DNA of 64,000 nt from Neelides folsomi (lineage: Eukaryota; Arthropoda; Collembola; Neelipleona; Neelidae). A program made the position numbers and the translations under genes. The stretch lies in assembly GCA_034687125.1 (NCBI GenBank), contig JAQGBZ010000037.1, forward strand, positions 186,001-250,000. Reading direction: 5' to 3'. Shown piece by piece: positions 25,476-38,900 of this stretch. The notes beneath the pieces are model-generated. The model did not search any database, was not told where the DNA came from, and saw only the letters and a list, made by a program, of their open reading frames with translations. Within the stretch, counting starts at the first letter, position 1. Each line of letters starts with the position of its first letter.

Positions 25476-28468
25476 CTGCGAAAAAAAATTTATATTACCA
25501 ATGCAAATAGTAATCATTTAAATGTATCTTATAATTCCTTATCAATTAACTTGTGAACTATGAAATATCTGTACAAGTAATCCTTTATCGCCCCATTCTT
25601 ATAAACTTTTATAGGTACAATATAGGCAAGGAGAAAATTCTATACTTTTATAAAATAGCCAAACTGTTCAAACAAAGTTTCCTGTGTATATTATAACTTT
25701 ATAACTACTTGTGAAAAAACTTGAGTTTGGACGTTTGGAGGATATTGAAGAGAAGTGTTGAAAAATAAGTGGATATTTTATATAACTAACTTCAAAATGC
25801 AGTTTTGTATTGAGACTCAAATTAAAGTTTCCTCTTATATAACTAATATAGCATAGAGATATTAAAAGTGTTACTAGCTCAAATAATCAGCTGAAGTTGA
25901 GTCACTTTAACGGCTCTCAAAATGATTATGATAAGAGAAAAACGAACAAAAGAGTTAAATATGGAGCCAAATAATTACGAGATATAATTAAACTTTGGAT
26001 TCTGAATATACTTATTTACTGGAAATTTTACCCTTTTTATAAAAATAGTCTTTTTAGTATAAGAAGTAAAAACTAAAAATATAAAAAACAAATAAAATAT
26101 TACCTAATATTGACTTTACTATTTCCTACCGAGTTAATGCCAACGTGGATTATGAAAGAGAGCTGAAGAGCTCATTCATATAATACATTTTTATATACAT
26201 GCCATGCTAGTGAAGGACGTTTGAGCATTCATTTGCTTAGGTTATATAATAATTAATATGTGGCAATATCCTTATTACGTTCTATTATTATTGTAAAGTC
26301 CTTTGCGAAGAAGTTATCATGCAGCCAACACGCAAATTTTTTATACACTATCTCACTTATGGGTAAACGTAAAAAATAGGCTGTATATTTTTATACACTA
26401 ACAGTAGGATAGTTCGAGGTCTAAGCCATTTAAATATTAATTGATTATTATGATTAATGCTATTAATATTTTAATATATGAATATTATATACCTTGGTAT
26501 TTCCGATGAAAAGGTTGGAACTGAAATCGAAGTTTCTCGATCGCTGCTTATCTTACAAAGAACTTCCTCCAACAGATTTCCCCTCTACAAGTGGCTTTGC
26601 TCAAATCTCTATATAAAATAAAATGAGTTGTAAAGAGCTATGCTATCGATGAAAAATAAAATGCAGAAAATTACCCGATATAAAAATACGTTAATTTTAA
26701 ATTACGAATTGTTATATATGATTGGAAATTAAATTAAATTGAGGAGAATCGCCCTGCCCAACTACCTTTTTAGAGACTGAAGGACTGAATGAAAGAGAAG
26801 TTGATTTCTTCACTGGTGAGTGAGTTCCTCCTCAGCGGCCTTGATGAGGGAAAAAGTTGAATTTACTTGCACAACTCCTCTTCGTTTCTGGACAAGGAAT
26901 GAAGATGGTTCTCCAGGCTTACAAGTTACAACGTCAATGGAAATATTTCCCCCGTTCGGCCTCCGTCGTCTTCTTTTTGGTCCAACATGAATTTAGGAAA
27001 TTCTAAAAATATTATTAAATATTATGGTTAAAATATGAGAGCATAATTTATAGAACTAATCTGTTTGTTATGTTATGCTTTTAAGGATTAAACAAAAATG
27101 TAAAAATAACCAAAAGACGTCTACTAATATGAAATGACTTGAAACGTGTGCGCAATGAAATTCTTAAGAATCGGGCTTTGTTATTTCGGATACTCCAATG
27201 AGCCCGAAGTTTCATTTTCCTGAGAATTTTGCAATTCCTCCCTATCCGCTGCGTTTGAATGGCATACCATTCAATTATTTTTAGGTCAATCATAAATTCG
27301 AATTTAAAATATTAACGGCGTTTTGACAAATAATCCAAGATTTTATTTTAAGTAATGGGTAAGTTTGCTATTAATTATTAAAATAAACCTCAATGTGAGA
27401 TATAGCATTTACGTATAATTTCATTTAATATTATTTTTAGCGAAAGTTTAAAATTAAAAGTTTTGAAATCTTATATAACACTATTTGCTATCTAAAACTA
27501 TCATCATCATTGTATATTAATTAATTTCTAGAAGACATTAATAAGTTATACGTATTGTAGATATAAATCATATATTATTACATTTAACGTGTTAGATAAT
27601 ATATTGGATATTAATATTTGACATTTGATTACGGACCTCGTGGCGCTTAAAGAATTTTAATTAACTCTAGTATTTTCCCCATTTTATAATCTCTCCATTT
27701 GGCGTACTTGACCTATCAAGATGAGATAGAAAAGGATGTACGCATACATTTTATGTAATAATGAAGCCACGTTCATTCATCATTTAGATCACATATTATT
27801 AACCGACATTTTTTCTATATTTAACAATTATTCAAGTTTTGATTGTTTTATCCTAGTTAAAGATATCAATTGAACATTTTATGACGTGAATGCTATGTCT
27901 ATTATTTTGGTATTATGATATACTTGTAAATATGAATTCATGCAAATAATACCCAAGGGTATTTTTCTTGGAATGGTTTCAGATATGCTCAGCTTTAAGC
28001 CTCATTTCCTCCCGTCATAATCAAACTTTTTTTTAATTATCTTCTCTCTTACCATTACAACATTAGTCATTGAACCATGGAACAGTTGTCTGAAAGTCTC
28101 TGGCCAGAGCAGTGTGATATTAACTTCATCTGCTAACTCAAAAGCTCTAAACGAAAGGAGCCATTAAAGTAAAATATAAAATATCCAAGTCGTGTTATTG
28201 GAAACCGTATTGAGAGAATCCAAGTAGAAAGGCTACCGTGGATATAAGAGGAAGTAATTGAACTTCACTTAATATCGAGCCGATTTCCTTTCTTTCTTCA
28301 TTTGGGATTGTGCATTGGAAGGTGAGTGTACTTTACACGTTTCCTCCTCAGGTGTATTGCCCTTACGAATTCCAAAGTGTTCCTTCTTCTCGAATCCTCA
28401 TTACCTGTCATAAACTCCTCTAGCTCCTCAGTTCAATCCAACTTCCCTGAGAGTCAACAAGAGAAGAA
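25476..28468. other. Divergent intergenic region between cytochrome b5 and UGDH
   Basis: About 3 kb between two genes read away from each other, so it must carry both promoters. A sequence on the minus strand near 26493-26570 ends in ACCAAG/GTATAT and could be a non-coding first exon of cytochrome b5; the acceptor at 25476-25478 requires such an exon somewhere upstream. A GC-richer patch at about 26740-27000 stands out from AT-rich flanks and may be promoter or 5' exon DNA. A GGAAG/GTGAGT donor at 28320-28321 may end a non-coding UGDH first exon. No protein-coding gene recognised. Confidence 0.4.
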
Positions 28469-31132
28469 ATGGTGCTCAAGAAGATTTGCTGTATTGGTGC
28501 TGGATATGTTGGAGGCCCAACGTGCTCCATCATTGCTTACAAATGTCCTGACATTCAAGTTACCGTTTGCGACAGGAGTCAGGAAAGAATTGATCAATGG
28601 AATTCTCCCAAGCTTCCAATCTACGAGGTAAAAACTTTTTCATCTTTTACAAGCTTATACTTTTAGCTTTTTACCCATTTATTAACTTTATGGTTATTTT
28701 TTAGCCCAACTTGGACGAAATTGTGAAAGAATGCCGAGGAAGGAACCTTTTCTTTACAACTGACATGGACCCGGCAATTCGAGAGGCTGAGCTAATCTTC
28801 CTCTCTGTTAATACCCCAACTAAGGATTTTGGGATAGGAAAAGTACGAGTTTAAATTCTTTAACTTCATATAAGCTTCGAGCAAATAAGAATATTTATAA
28901 TAAATAATAAGTTGTCCGTATAACTAATCTATAGATTAACATTAAGAACTAGATAAATATAAAGAAATATATCCTGGTGTACAATACAATAACATTAAGC
29001 TAATTGTAAGTAACTTGGTACACAATATTTAATATTGCAATAACACAATATGTAATTTAATATTTACAGATATTTTACTTCTTAATTTCATATTTAAGTG
29101 GTACTATTCATGTATTTGTAATTTGAAGCATTGTTTTATATTAAAAGGGTCGAGCTCCTGACTTAAAATTTGTTGAAGCTTGCACGAGAAAAATTGCCTC
29201 TGTGAGTACAGGAAAGAAAATTATTGTAGAGAAAAGCACCGTTCCAATTCATGCTGCCGACAGCATTCTCTCTATCTTAAGAGCCAATACTCGCCCTGAT
29301 GTGGAATTTCAAGTATGTAATATTTTATACTACTTAACTTAAAAACACCAATCAGCGAGGCATCACCTTGATCAATACATTAAAGTTACTTTTTAAGTTA
29401 GTGTGTATGAATAATATATGATTTTCTTTATTGTTGGTTGATTTCTCTTTTGACCACTAATTAATATGATGATGTTAGTCTATTAACATTTATTCATTAA
29501 ACTGCTTAGGTATATTTATGAACAAACATCATACACACCAAATATGAATATTGTTCTAACTATTGTGTACTAGTATTTGTGCACTCATCTTTCTAATAAA
29601 CTTTCTATGCTTGAAATATTTTTTAACTTGAAATAATGCTTTAATAGTACTCATATTGTGATGTTTATTTCTGTATACAGGTTCTATCCAACCCAGAGTT
29701 TTTAGCTGAAGGAACGGCAATCGAGAATTTATTAAATCCAGACCGAGTTCTTGTCGGGGGAGAGCAATCTGAAGCAGGGCAAAAAGCCATTGATGAGCTC
29801 AGTTGGATTTACGAACATTGGATTCCAAAAGAGAAAATCATTACAACAAACACTTGGTCTTCTGAACTCTCTAAATTGGTTATTTGCTCTTAATTTCATT
29901 TTCATATTAAACTAATCCTTTAATTGATGTTCTCACTTGTATTATTAAAGTATTAACTAAACTTAATTGAAACTATCTAGGCTTCAAATGCATTCTTGGC
30001 TCAAAGGATATCAAGTATCAATGCCATTTCAGCTATATGCGAGAAGACGGGGGCTGATGTGAGCGAAGTTGCTCGAGCTATTGGAACAGATTCCAGAATC
30101 GGAGGAAAATTCCTTCAAGCCTCGGTCGGCTTTGGAGGAAGTTGCTTCCAAAAAGATCTCCTCAATTTGGTCTACATTTCCGAATGTTTAAACCTTCCGG
30201 AAGTTGCTGCTTATTGGCAACAGGTACGGATTACGGAATCTAAATGCAATTATCTAATGAATGATATAATGATAATAATACATACCAGTTAGCAGCTTAC
30301 CATCAACTAATAATTAATTAAAATTATTGCATTAATTAATTTAATAATTGGTTAAACTTTCATAGGTTATTGACATGAACGAGTTTCAAAAATCTCGTTT
30401 TGCAGCAAGAATTCTTGAGAGACTTTTTAACACCATTACCGACAAGCATATTGCTATACTCGGATTTGCGTTTAAAAAGAATACAGGAGATACGAGAGAA
30501 TCACCTGCAATTTATATAGCAAAATATTTACTTGAAGAAGGAGCCATGATAAATATTTATGATCCTAAGGTCAATAGGAAATATATATAAATAATTTTAG
30601 AATTTAACATTATTATGAAATTTAATACCAGTAGAGTAATTCTTCGTACCTTCCTTAAATTATTACTGTGAAGTGAACTGTGAAATAATGTATAAAAAAT
30701 ATTTAAATAGGTTGACGAAAAGAAGATTTACGAAGACTTGACATCTCCTTTGGTGACTGATGAACCAGAGAGATTCAAAGAACTTATCAAAGTTCACAAT
30801 TCGGCTTATTCTGCAGTTAAGGATTGTCACGCCTTTGTCATTTGTACAGAGTGGGACGAATTTACTGTAAGCTATATAGTATTGGAAATTAGGATCATTT
30901 TTTTCATATTCAAATATGTATGTTACAAACGAATATATCAAAAAATGTTTTTCAGGTTCTTGACTTCAAGAAAATTTATGAAAACATGCTTAAACCGGCA
31001 TTCGTTTTCGACGGTAGAAAGATCCTGGATCACGACGAGCTTGTTAAGATTGGATTCAATGTGGAGACAATTGGAAAGAGAGTCGCAAGAAACCCTGTGC
31101 TTCGTGGATGGGCAACTGTGGCACAATATTGA
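28469..31132 (+). CDS. UDP-glucose 6-dehydrogenase
   Basis: This cytosolic enzyme oxidises UDP-glucose to UDP-glucuronate with two NAD+, supplying heparan and chondroitin sulfate synthesis (fly sugarless, human UGDH). Exons: 28469-28627, 28705-28842, 29148-29312, 29681-29878, 29981-30223, 30366-30569, 30711-30866, 30956-31132. All junctions are phase 0, total 1440 nt, 479 aa, close to the fly and human enzymes. The N-terminal Rossmann fold carries GAGYVGGPT (residues 10-18). [10 protein letters not shown] marks the central substrate-binding region. The catalytic cysteine is C275 in [10 protein letters not shown], and K219 matches the conserved active-site lysine. The C-terminal UDP-binding domain includes [16 protein letters not shown] and [10 protein letters not shown]. 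The start was chosen because [16 protein letters not shown] aligns with family N-termini. No defects seen. Confidence 0.97.
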
Positions 31133-31216
31133 TTTAAATAGCAAAGTCTCAAAAGGCCTTTAAATATCAGAGAAAGGGTGGATAAAATAAGCTAATGCAA
31201 TTTTATACTTTTACTT

Positions 31217-31222
31217 AATAAA
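31217..31222 (+). other. UGDH polyadenylation signal
   Basis: AATAAA lies 85 bp past the UGDH stop codon in AT-rich DNA, a normal position for a short 3' UTR. Confidence 0.55.
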
Positions 31223-32903
31223 TTGGTATTAAAATAGATTATTATTATACTTGTAAACTTAATATACGCTATATGGAATATTATTTACTAACTCTACAGG
31301 TATTATTGATATTTTTGTTAAATGACTTGTTTGTATATTTTATATTTATAAATTTTAATTTTTGATTGAAACAATTACTTCAAATGTGAATGGGCAATTG
31401 ACAAATACAAATAATGGTTAATATTTGTTTGGAAAAATGATTTTATGCTTAAAAATACAAGTAATAAAATTGGATACATTTTTGAAAGTTAATTATTTTA
31501 TTTTTCATATAATTCGCAATATTAATAATGCTAGATGTTAAGTATTAAATAACAAAAATCGTCACTCTTTCTTTTCAAACAGTCAAGGTTTAAGGTATCA
31601 GATGAAGGCATTCAATTCCAGATATTTCCTTTAATATTTTCATTAACAGTTTCATCTGTTTCATCATTAAGACGGGCTATATATTTACATACTAATAATT
31701 ATAATAAAAAGAATTCACTACCCGTTTTAAGAAGTGATGAAATGCATCATTTTAAATATTCAATAATAATGATAAATCTATGTAATTTATAATAAACTTT
31801 GAATTATAAATATAAAGTGTATTAGGTACACATTTGCATTTACCAATTTTCACAAGGTAAATTTCTTTTAGGGTATATGAATATGAAGCAGTATTCAAAT
31901 AACATTCTTCAGTTAATTTTAGGAACACAATTATCATCCTAATTGAATACTTATACTGATATATTTATTTTACATTCTTTAAATTAATGCATCGATAAAA
32001 CTAAAGTATTTATTCAAATACAGTCAAAAATTAGAGCAGCATAACTATAATATACAAAGTGATAAATAAGATTTTTATATGAATATTTATTAAATTCACA
32101 AGTTTTGGGATAGTAAATAGGGTACTAGACTAAATTCATTCGATATGATTGATCATTAAGGATCATTTTTTGATTGTTATTCTTTATGAATATAAAAGCA
32201 AATGCATATTGTAATTACTTAATAGTCTTAAAAGATTCGACTTCAAATAAAAATCTTTCTTCAGCCTATTATCAAAATTAAGATTGAGAGAAAAGAAGCG
32301 AAGCAAATGTATGTTATTAAAATTTTAGGTCTAACATGCTATAAGTACAATGCTTCACTTGTTTTTGTCCAATCTTAAATTATCATAAGTTAACAAAACA
32401 AATTAGAACAAAATAACGAAGATCATAGCTTTAATTGACAAATAGATTTAAAGCTTCTGAAATTAAATTCACTCGATAACAAAATAAAGATAAAAGGCTC
32501 AAAATGCAAGTTAACCTTCTCACTCCTAACAAATTAATGGAGTATTTTAATATATCAACTATTAGGTTTCAATATTTACGTTTAGTAAAGTCCTAAAATG
32601 ATAAACTTACTATTAGTAGAGTATAAAAGAGTTCATCAAAGTCAAAATATACAATTAATGAACGAACGCTTTGCTAGCTGCTAATATTTACAGTAATGTC
32701 AAATTAAATCTACCCGTACTATGTATGTATTAAATGCTATACACATTGGTAAGACTTAAAATTAACAATTCTACAACTACTAAATATATTTAGTAAAAAA
32801 TAATATGATTTCAAATGAATAAGTTTGTCACTGAGAAAAAGTGTAGAGCCAACTGAAGGTAAATCCGCCACAAAATCGAACCTTCGTAATTTACTAAATG
32901 TAT
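31223..32903. other. Convergent intergenic region between UGDH and the Baboon-type receptor
   Basis: About 1.7 kb of AT-rich DNA between two genes that end toward each other. It should hold the receptor's 3' UTR on its right side. I see no gene, RNA or repeat. Confidence 0.5.
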
Positions 32904-35900
32904 TCAGAGCTCTATCTTGTCGTATTTCTTTGTTTCGGAAACGACCGTAGGGATGAAGTTTGCAAGAGTTTTCTTCACTCTTAGGGCAGTAAGACGAGCA
33001 GCTGCATTTTGGTACCAGCATTCTTTCATCAGCTTCGACATGAGTTTCAAAGCCTTGAATGGATATAAGAATTAAATATATTAGAAAAGAAGATAAATGC
33101 TATGTAGGTATTGATATTAGTATTCCTTGGTTCAGTATAAATAATATTACCTCGACACTCTGCCATCGGTTTGGGATGGAAGGTCTCTGTTGATCGACGC
33201 ACACGACTTTCCTCATCTCTTCAATAGTCGGGTCAGAGGGAACATTGTCGTAAAACGGGAGTTGAAACTCGTCGTAAATCCCTTTTAAAGGAAAAGAAAA
33301 TAAAGATATAGTAAAATAGCTCTAAGGTCTCAAATTAGTAAAAGTTAAAAGGATTTTATATTGCTTAGACTCGATTTAAGTACAAGTTTATATATTACCT
33401 CCAACATTGCATCGTCTGGCTAGTTCCCAAAATACTAAACCCATCGAATAAACGTCAGCTCTTTTGAAAGAGTCAAAGTGGTTCATGTTGATCGATTCGT
33501 CAAGAACCTACAAGAAGGAAACATTAAATAATGACAACTTTTAAAATTCATTAAAATTTAAAGATGGAAATTGAACCATCAGCATTTTAAACTAAAATGT
33601 TTAAGCATAAAATTTTTAATCTCTCAATTACGCTCATTCAAAGAAAAAATAGTAATCATATTTCGCATTTTACCTCTGCTGCCATGTATCTTTTGGTTCC
33701 CACACGATTGTTGATGGGAATATCAACTTCGTTCGAGTCCGTGTCGTAGCGGACGGCCAAACCCAAGTCACCAATGCAGCAACTACCATTGGACTTTACA
33801 AGAATATTCTTTGACTTTAAGTCCCTATGTGCAATGGCTGGTTTTCCTTGCGTTCCCACAATCTCCATGTGCAGATGAGCGAGACCAGTGGCGATTGAAA
33901 GAGCCATTCGAACCATTAAATAAGGTTCAACAGTGGTTCGGCTTAAGTAGTCAAAGAGTGATCCTTTCTCATGGTAGTCAGTTACAAGCCACAATTGCGT
34001 CCATGTTCCATTATCTTAAAAAAGAAAAAATTGTCATTTTATTTATAATTTAATCAAGAATCTTAATTAATTTGTTGACAGAAAATTCAAATTGAAAAAC
34101 AATTAAATAAAAACTTGTCAATTTCTTGTAAACTTTTTAATTGTTTAATTTAATACTCCTACATACTATTTATACTTATAACATTTATATGTTGTATAAC
34201 ACAATTTTATAACATAATTGGTATTGTATAAATTCAAGTTTGTATAGAATCCTTTATGTTCAATTTTAATTAAGTTTTGGATCGAAGCTTTGAGGTTCTT
34301 ACCTTTGTTGTCTGCGGCCACGAACCCGAGGATGTTCTCATGTCGGAGCATAACAGTTTGGTAAATCTCTGCTTCTCGGAACCATGATCGCTCTTCCCGG
34401 GATGAAAAAATCTTAACAGCGACATTTTCACCACGCCAACGTCCCCGCCACACTTCACCATACCGGCCTTTTCCAACTTCTTCAATTAACTGAACTTGAC
34501 GTGCAATACTCCGTTGAACAAGGAGAGGAAGACCTTTCAAGTAATACATCAATTATTTTCACCATTATTCAATAATTAAATGTAAACATGAATTACACTT
34601 TTCAAAGAACCCTCAACTTTCAATTTCCCACTCTTTAAATTTACATTTTCCCTTTAATTAAAATTAGAAAACTGAATAAACAAGGAGTCATTGAACTCCA
34701 AGCTTTGATGTTTAAGCTTTTATTCATTCTTCTCTAGCCATTGACGTATTAAATCATTATATTACTTGAATTCTCAATAACTTGTTACAAAGCTTGTAAC
34801 ATAAATACTATTAACCATACACTGTACAATTTCATTTGCGTTCATACATTTTCAAAGTTTAAAGGCATTGAAAATTGAGCCAGACAGCAGAAGCTCGACA
34901 TCAAACAAACTTCACCGGCATCATACCAGTGTCTATTATTTACTATACAATACAAAACTATTATCATTTTATTCTCTATTTCCTATCCATGTATCTACGC
35001 ATAGAATCAGAAAAAGTTGCATGTGTTGGAATAGACTCGATCTGTGTGTTCCTTTTATTTGCAATCAAATCCTACTGATGTTCAACATACCATGTAAAAT
35101 CACAAACATCTCAAGAAGCCGAGACTAAATGAAAGGAGGAAATTTACTTTCTCATTATTATGTCTACAGTCTACAAACTCTTCATCAACAATGTAAATGG
35201 AGACTTTAGAACTCATTTTAACGACTCTTTATCAAAATATAAACATTCAAACCTGAAACTCCTATACAAAATCTCACATTACTATTTAACGATAATGGGA
35301 AACGCTAGTAAATAATTGAATTAAACAATAAAAAAATTTACCTGAGCCAGATCCACTTGTTGTCATTTCAATCATTTCTTTTAAACGCGGTCCACCTGCT
35401 TGATCAATCTCAACCCCAGTGAGAAACTTTTTATCTATGAGGGGTCTTTCGTGTCGGCGTTCGAGTTTATTTCGGTTCTTTCGCTGCCACAAGTAGAAGA
35501 ATACCATAATGACGAAGAGACAAATGATGAAGATGGGACCAGCAATTAGGAAAGTCATTTCCCAAAGACCAAGGTCACCGAGACCGGAACCAGTTATCCC
35601 CCCTTATCAGATAAAACATATTAATATACAAATCTCAATAATAATGAAAATTGTGTATAGAAAAAGTGGAGATCAAAGAAAGGATCGGAAGATTTTAAAG
35701 GAACGGAGGGACTAATGTTTGTAAAATAAAGTTAAAGGAAGAATTTAATTTGGAAAACCCTTTGCCCTTGATTAATACAAATTAGCCGTTGCATCATTCC
35801 GTTTATTGAGTCATGTCAAAAATGTTTTAAATTTCCATTACAAGGCACTTTAAGCAGAAATATAAAAGCAATATTGTTAAGATTTATAGTTCTACTAATA

Positions 35901-38900
35901 CTAAAAAGCTTTTTCCATGCAGTTATATTAAAAGTAACGTTAAACCTTAATTTTTTAGCAGTATAGCAAACTATGCATCTCATTCCATTAGAAATCATTA
36001 AATATCCTCTCTTTATTATATAATTACATAAAAGTTATTTGTAAAGTTAAAATACATTACATTAAAGTATAAAGAGCAAATAATCGGCACGTTTATTATC
36101 GTGTGTAGATCTGACATTTAAATATACAACGAATTTATACAATGATTTTATGAACCTTGAAATTCCTTTACAAATTATGAAACAGAATTGTCTAAAATAT
36201 AACTTTCCTCAAACTGTCACTTACAGATATTCCGATTGTAAAGTTAGGAAGATATTGAGTAACATCGTTAGAGATCATTATAGAGATGAACCATAAATAT
36301 GCAGCATAGCTTACACCGACCGAAAAAGGACATTTAACCAGTAGACCAAAGATAGATAAATTGTATAAAATTGGAGATTTATATTGTGCATGTTATCTGT
36401 AAGTATAGTAGTACTTGTACTTGGCATAAAATGTGAATACAGAATAATGTAAGTTAATTGTCAATCAAATTAAAGCCCCATAAAAGTTTACAGAAAAGAT
36501 AAAATAATTATTAAAAGGAATAAAAGTAATAATTGTTTAAAAAATAATTTCAATGCGCATGTACGATCAAATGAAAAATAGAAATTGTGTTTCCCCGTGT
36601 GTTGTCCAAATGCAACCATATTACTCATGTATGTTCTGCGTGTCCTCCCCATTTAATTAGGTAACTATTAATTGTCGAAAATTGTTCGAGCACATTTAAA
36701 TGTTATGACGAGGACGTGCGTGTAAAGAAGCGACATGGATCAAATTGCACAATGAAGTGAACGAGCAGTGTCGTGTCTTGGGAAGAGAATTGTGTGGTGC
36801 GGGTCTCACCTCGACCAAGATCAAACATCACCGGTGGCTGTACAGGAGTGTGAGTATCAGTGGAAGGCCCTTTAGAGCAATTAGGTTTCAATTGAGCATT
36901 ACAGTTATCGGAATCGCAACAGTCGGAAGAAGTGCATATACTATCAGACATCTTGTCCAATAGCCCTTTGCTCTGTTCATCTTTACAGAACCAGATTTGT
37001 TGAACTATCAGCCCGGCTTTGGCCATACAACTGTAAGAAAAAGTTGGAGAAAATATTCGTGAGAAATCAGTGCCGAAAAAAATCTCCATTATTTCTTCTA
37101 ATGTATCATTGTCATCTCTTCGGCCTCTGAAGCTTCTCACCATGCGAAGAGGATGAATGTCGAGGGAAAGCAACATGCTGCAATTGATGTTGGAGCATTC
37201 ATTGCTCATATTTACATTTTATAATACATTACTACCACCTTCTAAAAGTTACTAGCACCACTAGTGCATTCAAAATGTTAACGTATTATTAAATTAATGT
37301 ACACTTAATTTAAAAATTAAAAAATAATTAGCATTTGAATATTTACATTTAATTAATTTTTATGCTGTTGTGTATGTACTCTACAATATGGATTGAATGT
37401 ATGAATTGATCATTATCAATATGATCATGCGATCAAACCCAGGATGTTTTAATTAAGTTTTGTAAATATTTACAATTGAAATCTATTAAGTACCAATAAC
37501 TCAAATAATTATAAAATTACTTATCATATACCATGCATAAATAACGTCATATACAATTCTTATAATATTCTATCTTGGATTTGGAAATAATAAGTAGTAT
37601 TCTACTTTAAATAAAATCAAAGTTTTTTCAAACAAGTGATAAGTCGTGAGCATGAAAATATGAACAAGTACAATATTAATAAAAATTCTCATTAATGCTT
37701 TTTTTCTAAAGAATTTCTGAATTCAAGATGAGGTGACTTCTCGTGGTTTAAATGTCAAAGTCAACTTACTTTTAGAAGGCGAATCTTTAGTAAAATATAA
37801 TAGAGGAAGTAGATAAAGTTGAAGCTATTCTACTGATCATTTATGATAAGTAAGTAAATACAGTATCTACAAAAAAACAAACAACTTCCTTTGATACCTA
37901 CCTACCAATAAAACAACATTATCAACAATAAGTTAGATCTACTAGCGATAATTACTCAATCTACAATTTAGAAGAGCATTTTATCTTAAATGTATTCTTA
38001 GCTTCAAAATAATTTCATTTCAAAATACTTTTTTTCTATTTTACATTAGTGTTTAATCAAGTCGCTTCATCAATTCTGCAGAATTTTTATAATAAAGCCA
38101 TATTTTGCATCATCTACATTTTCTAACAATTAATTTATGCTTTATCTAACCTAACCACTATTGTATGTTTATTAAATTACTTTATTAATGCATCAGTTGA
38201 ATAGAAAAGAATTCACTGATTATTCGAATAAAAGCCTCGTGCATATTACCGTAAAGGCAAATTAAGTTATTAAATATACTCAATTATGTTGATGTGGATA
38301 AACGAAGAATGATGCAACTTTAAGTTTGAATTAATCAACTTAAAACTCAGAACAGGAGAAATCACAATTGTGTGTATTATTAGATGAACTTCACCACCAC
38401 CTCCATCACCAAATGACTACAATGGCAAATGAATTGTCTACAACTGGTAAGATCAAAACTAGCGATTGGAAAATATAAAATATATGTTTGATAAACTGCC
38501 GACAAATGTACAATGTACAAAACAAAAAGCGGGTGAAGTGTGAAAAAAGTGAGAGATATATACAAAACTAGTTATATAAAAAACTGTAGCAGCTAGCCGA
38601 CGTGAGAAACAAACGGAGTGAAAGAGAATAAAAATAAAAGAAAATGTGCATGTGTGAAGATGAAGTGGGGGGAGGAAAGAGGAGTCGTGAATGATTTGAT
38701 TTGGGCAGTCCGCAAATGGGAGCTGCTTACCTTCCGTCACAGGACGAACATGGAGGTTGGGCTTCAAGTCATTGTTACACATGTCAACCTCTTTACAACA
38801 TTCAATGACAAATGATTCATTGATCTTATTTGAATATTGACATTGAACGGGTTTGTCGGGTGGATATAACTCCTTTTGTAACAGGCACCTGAGACACACC

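Noticed and set aside
28326-28631. 101-codon + strand frame overlapping the UGDH start
   Set aside because: It is out of frame with UGDH; the GAGYVGG frame starting at 28469 is the real one.
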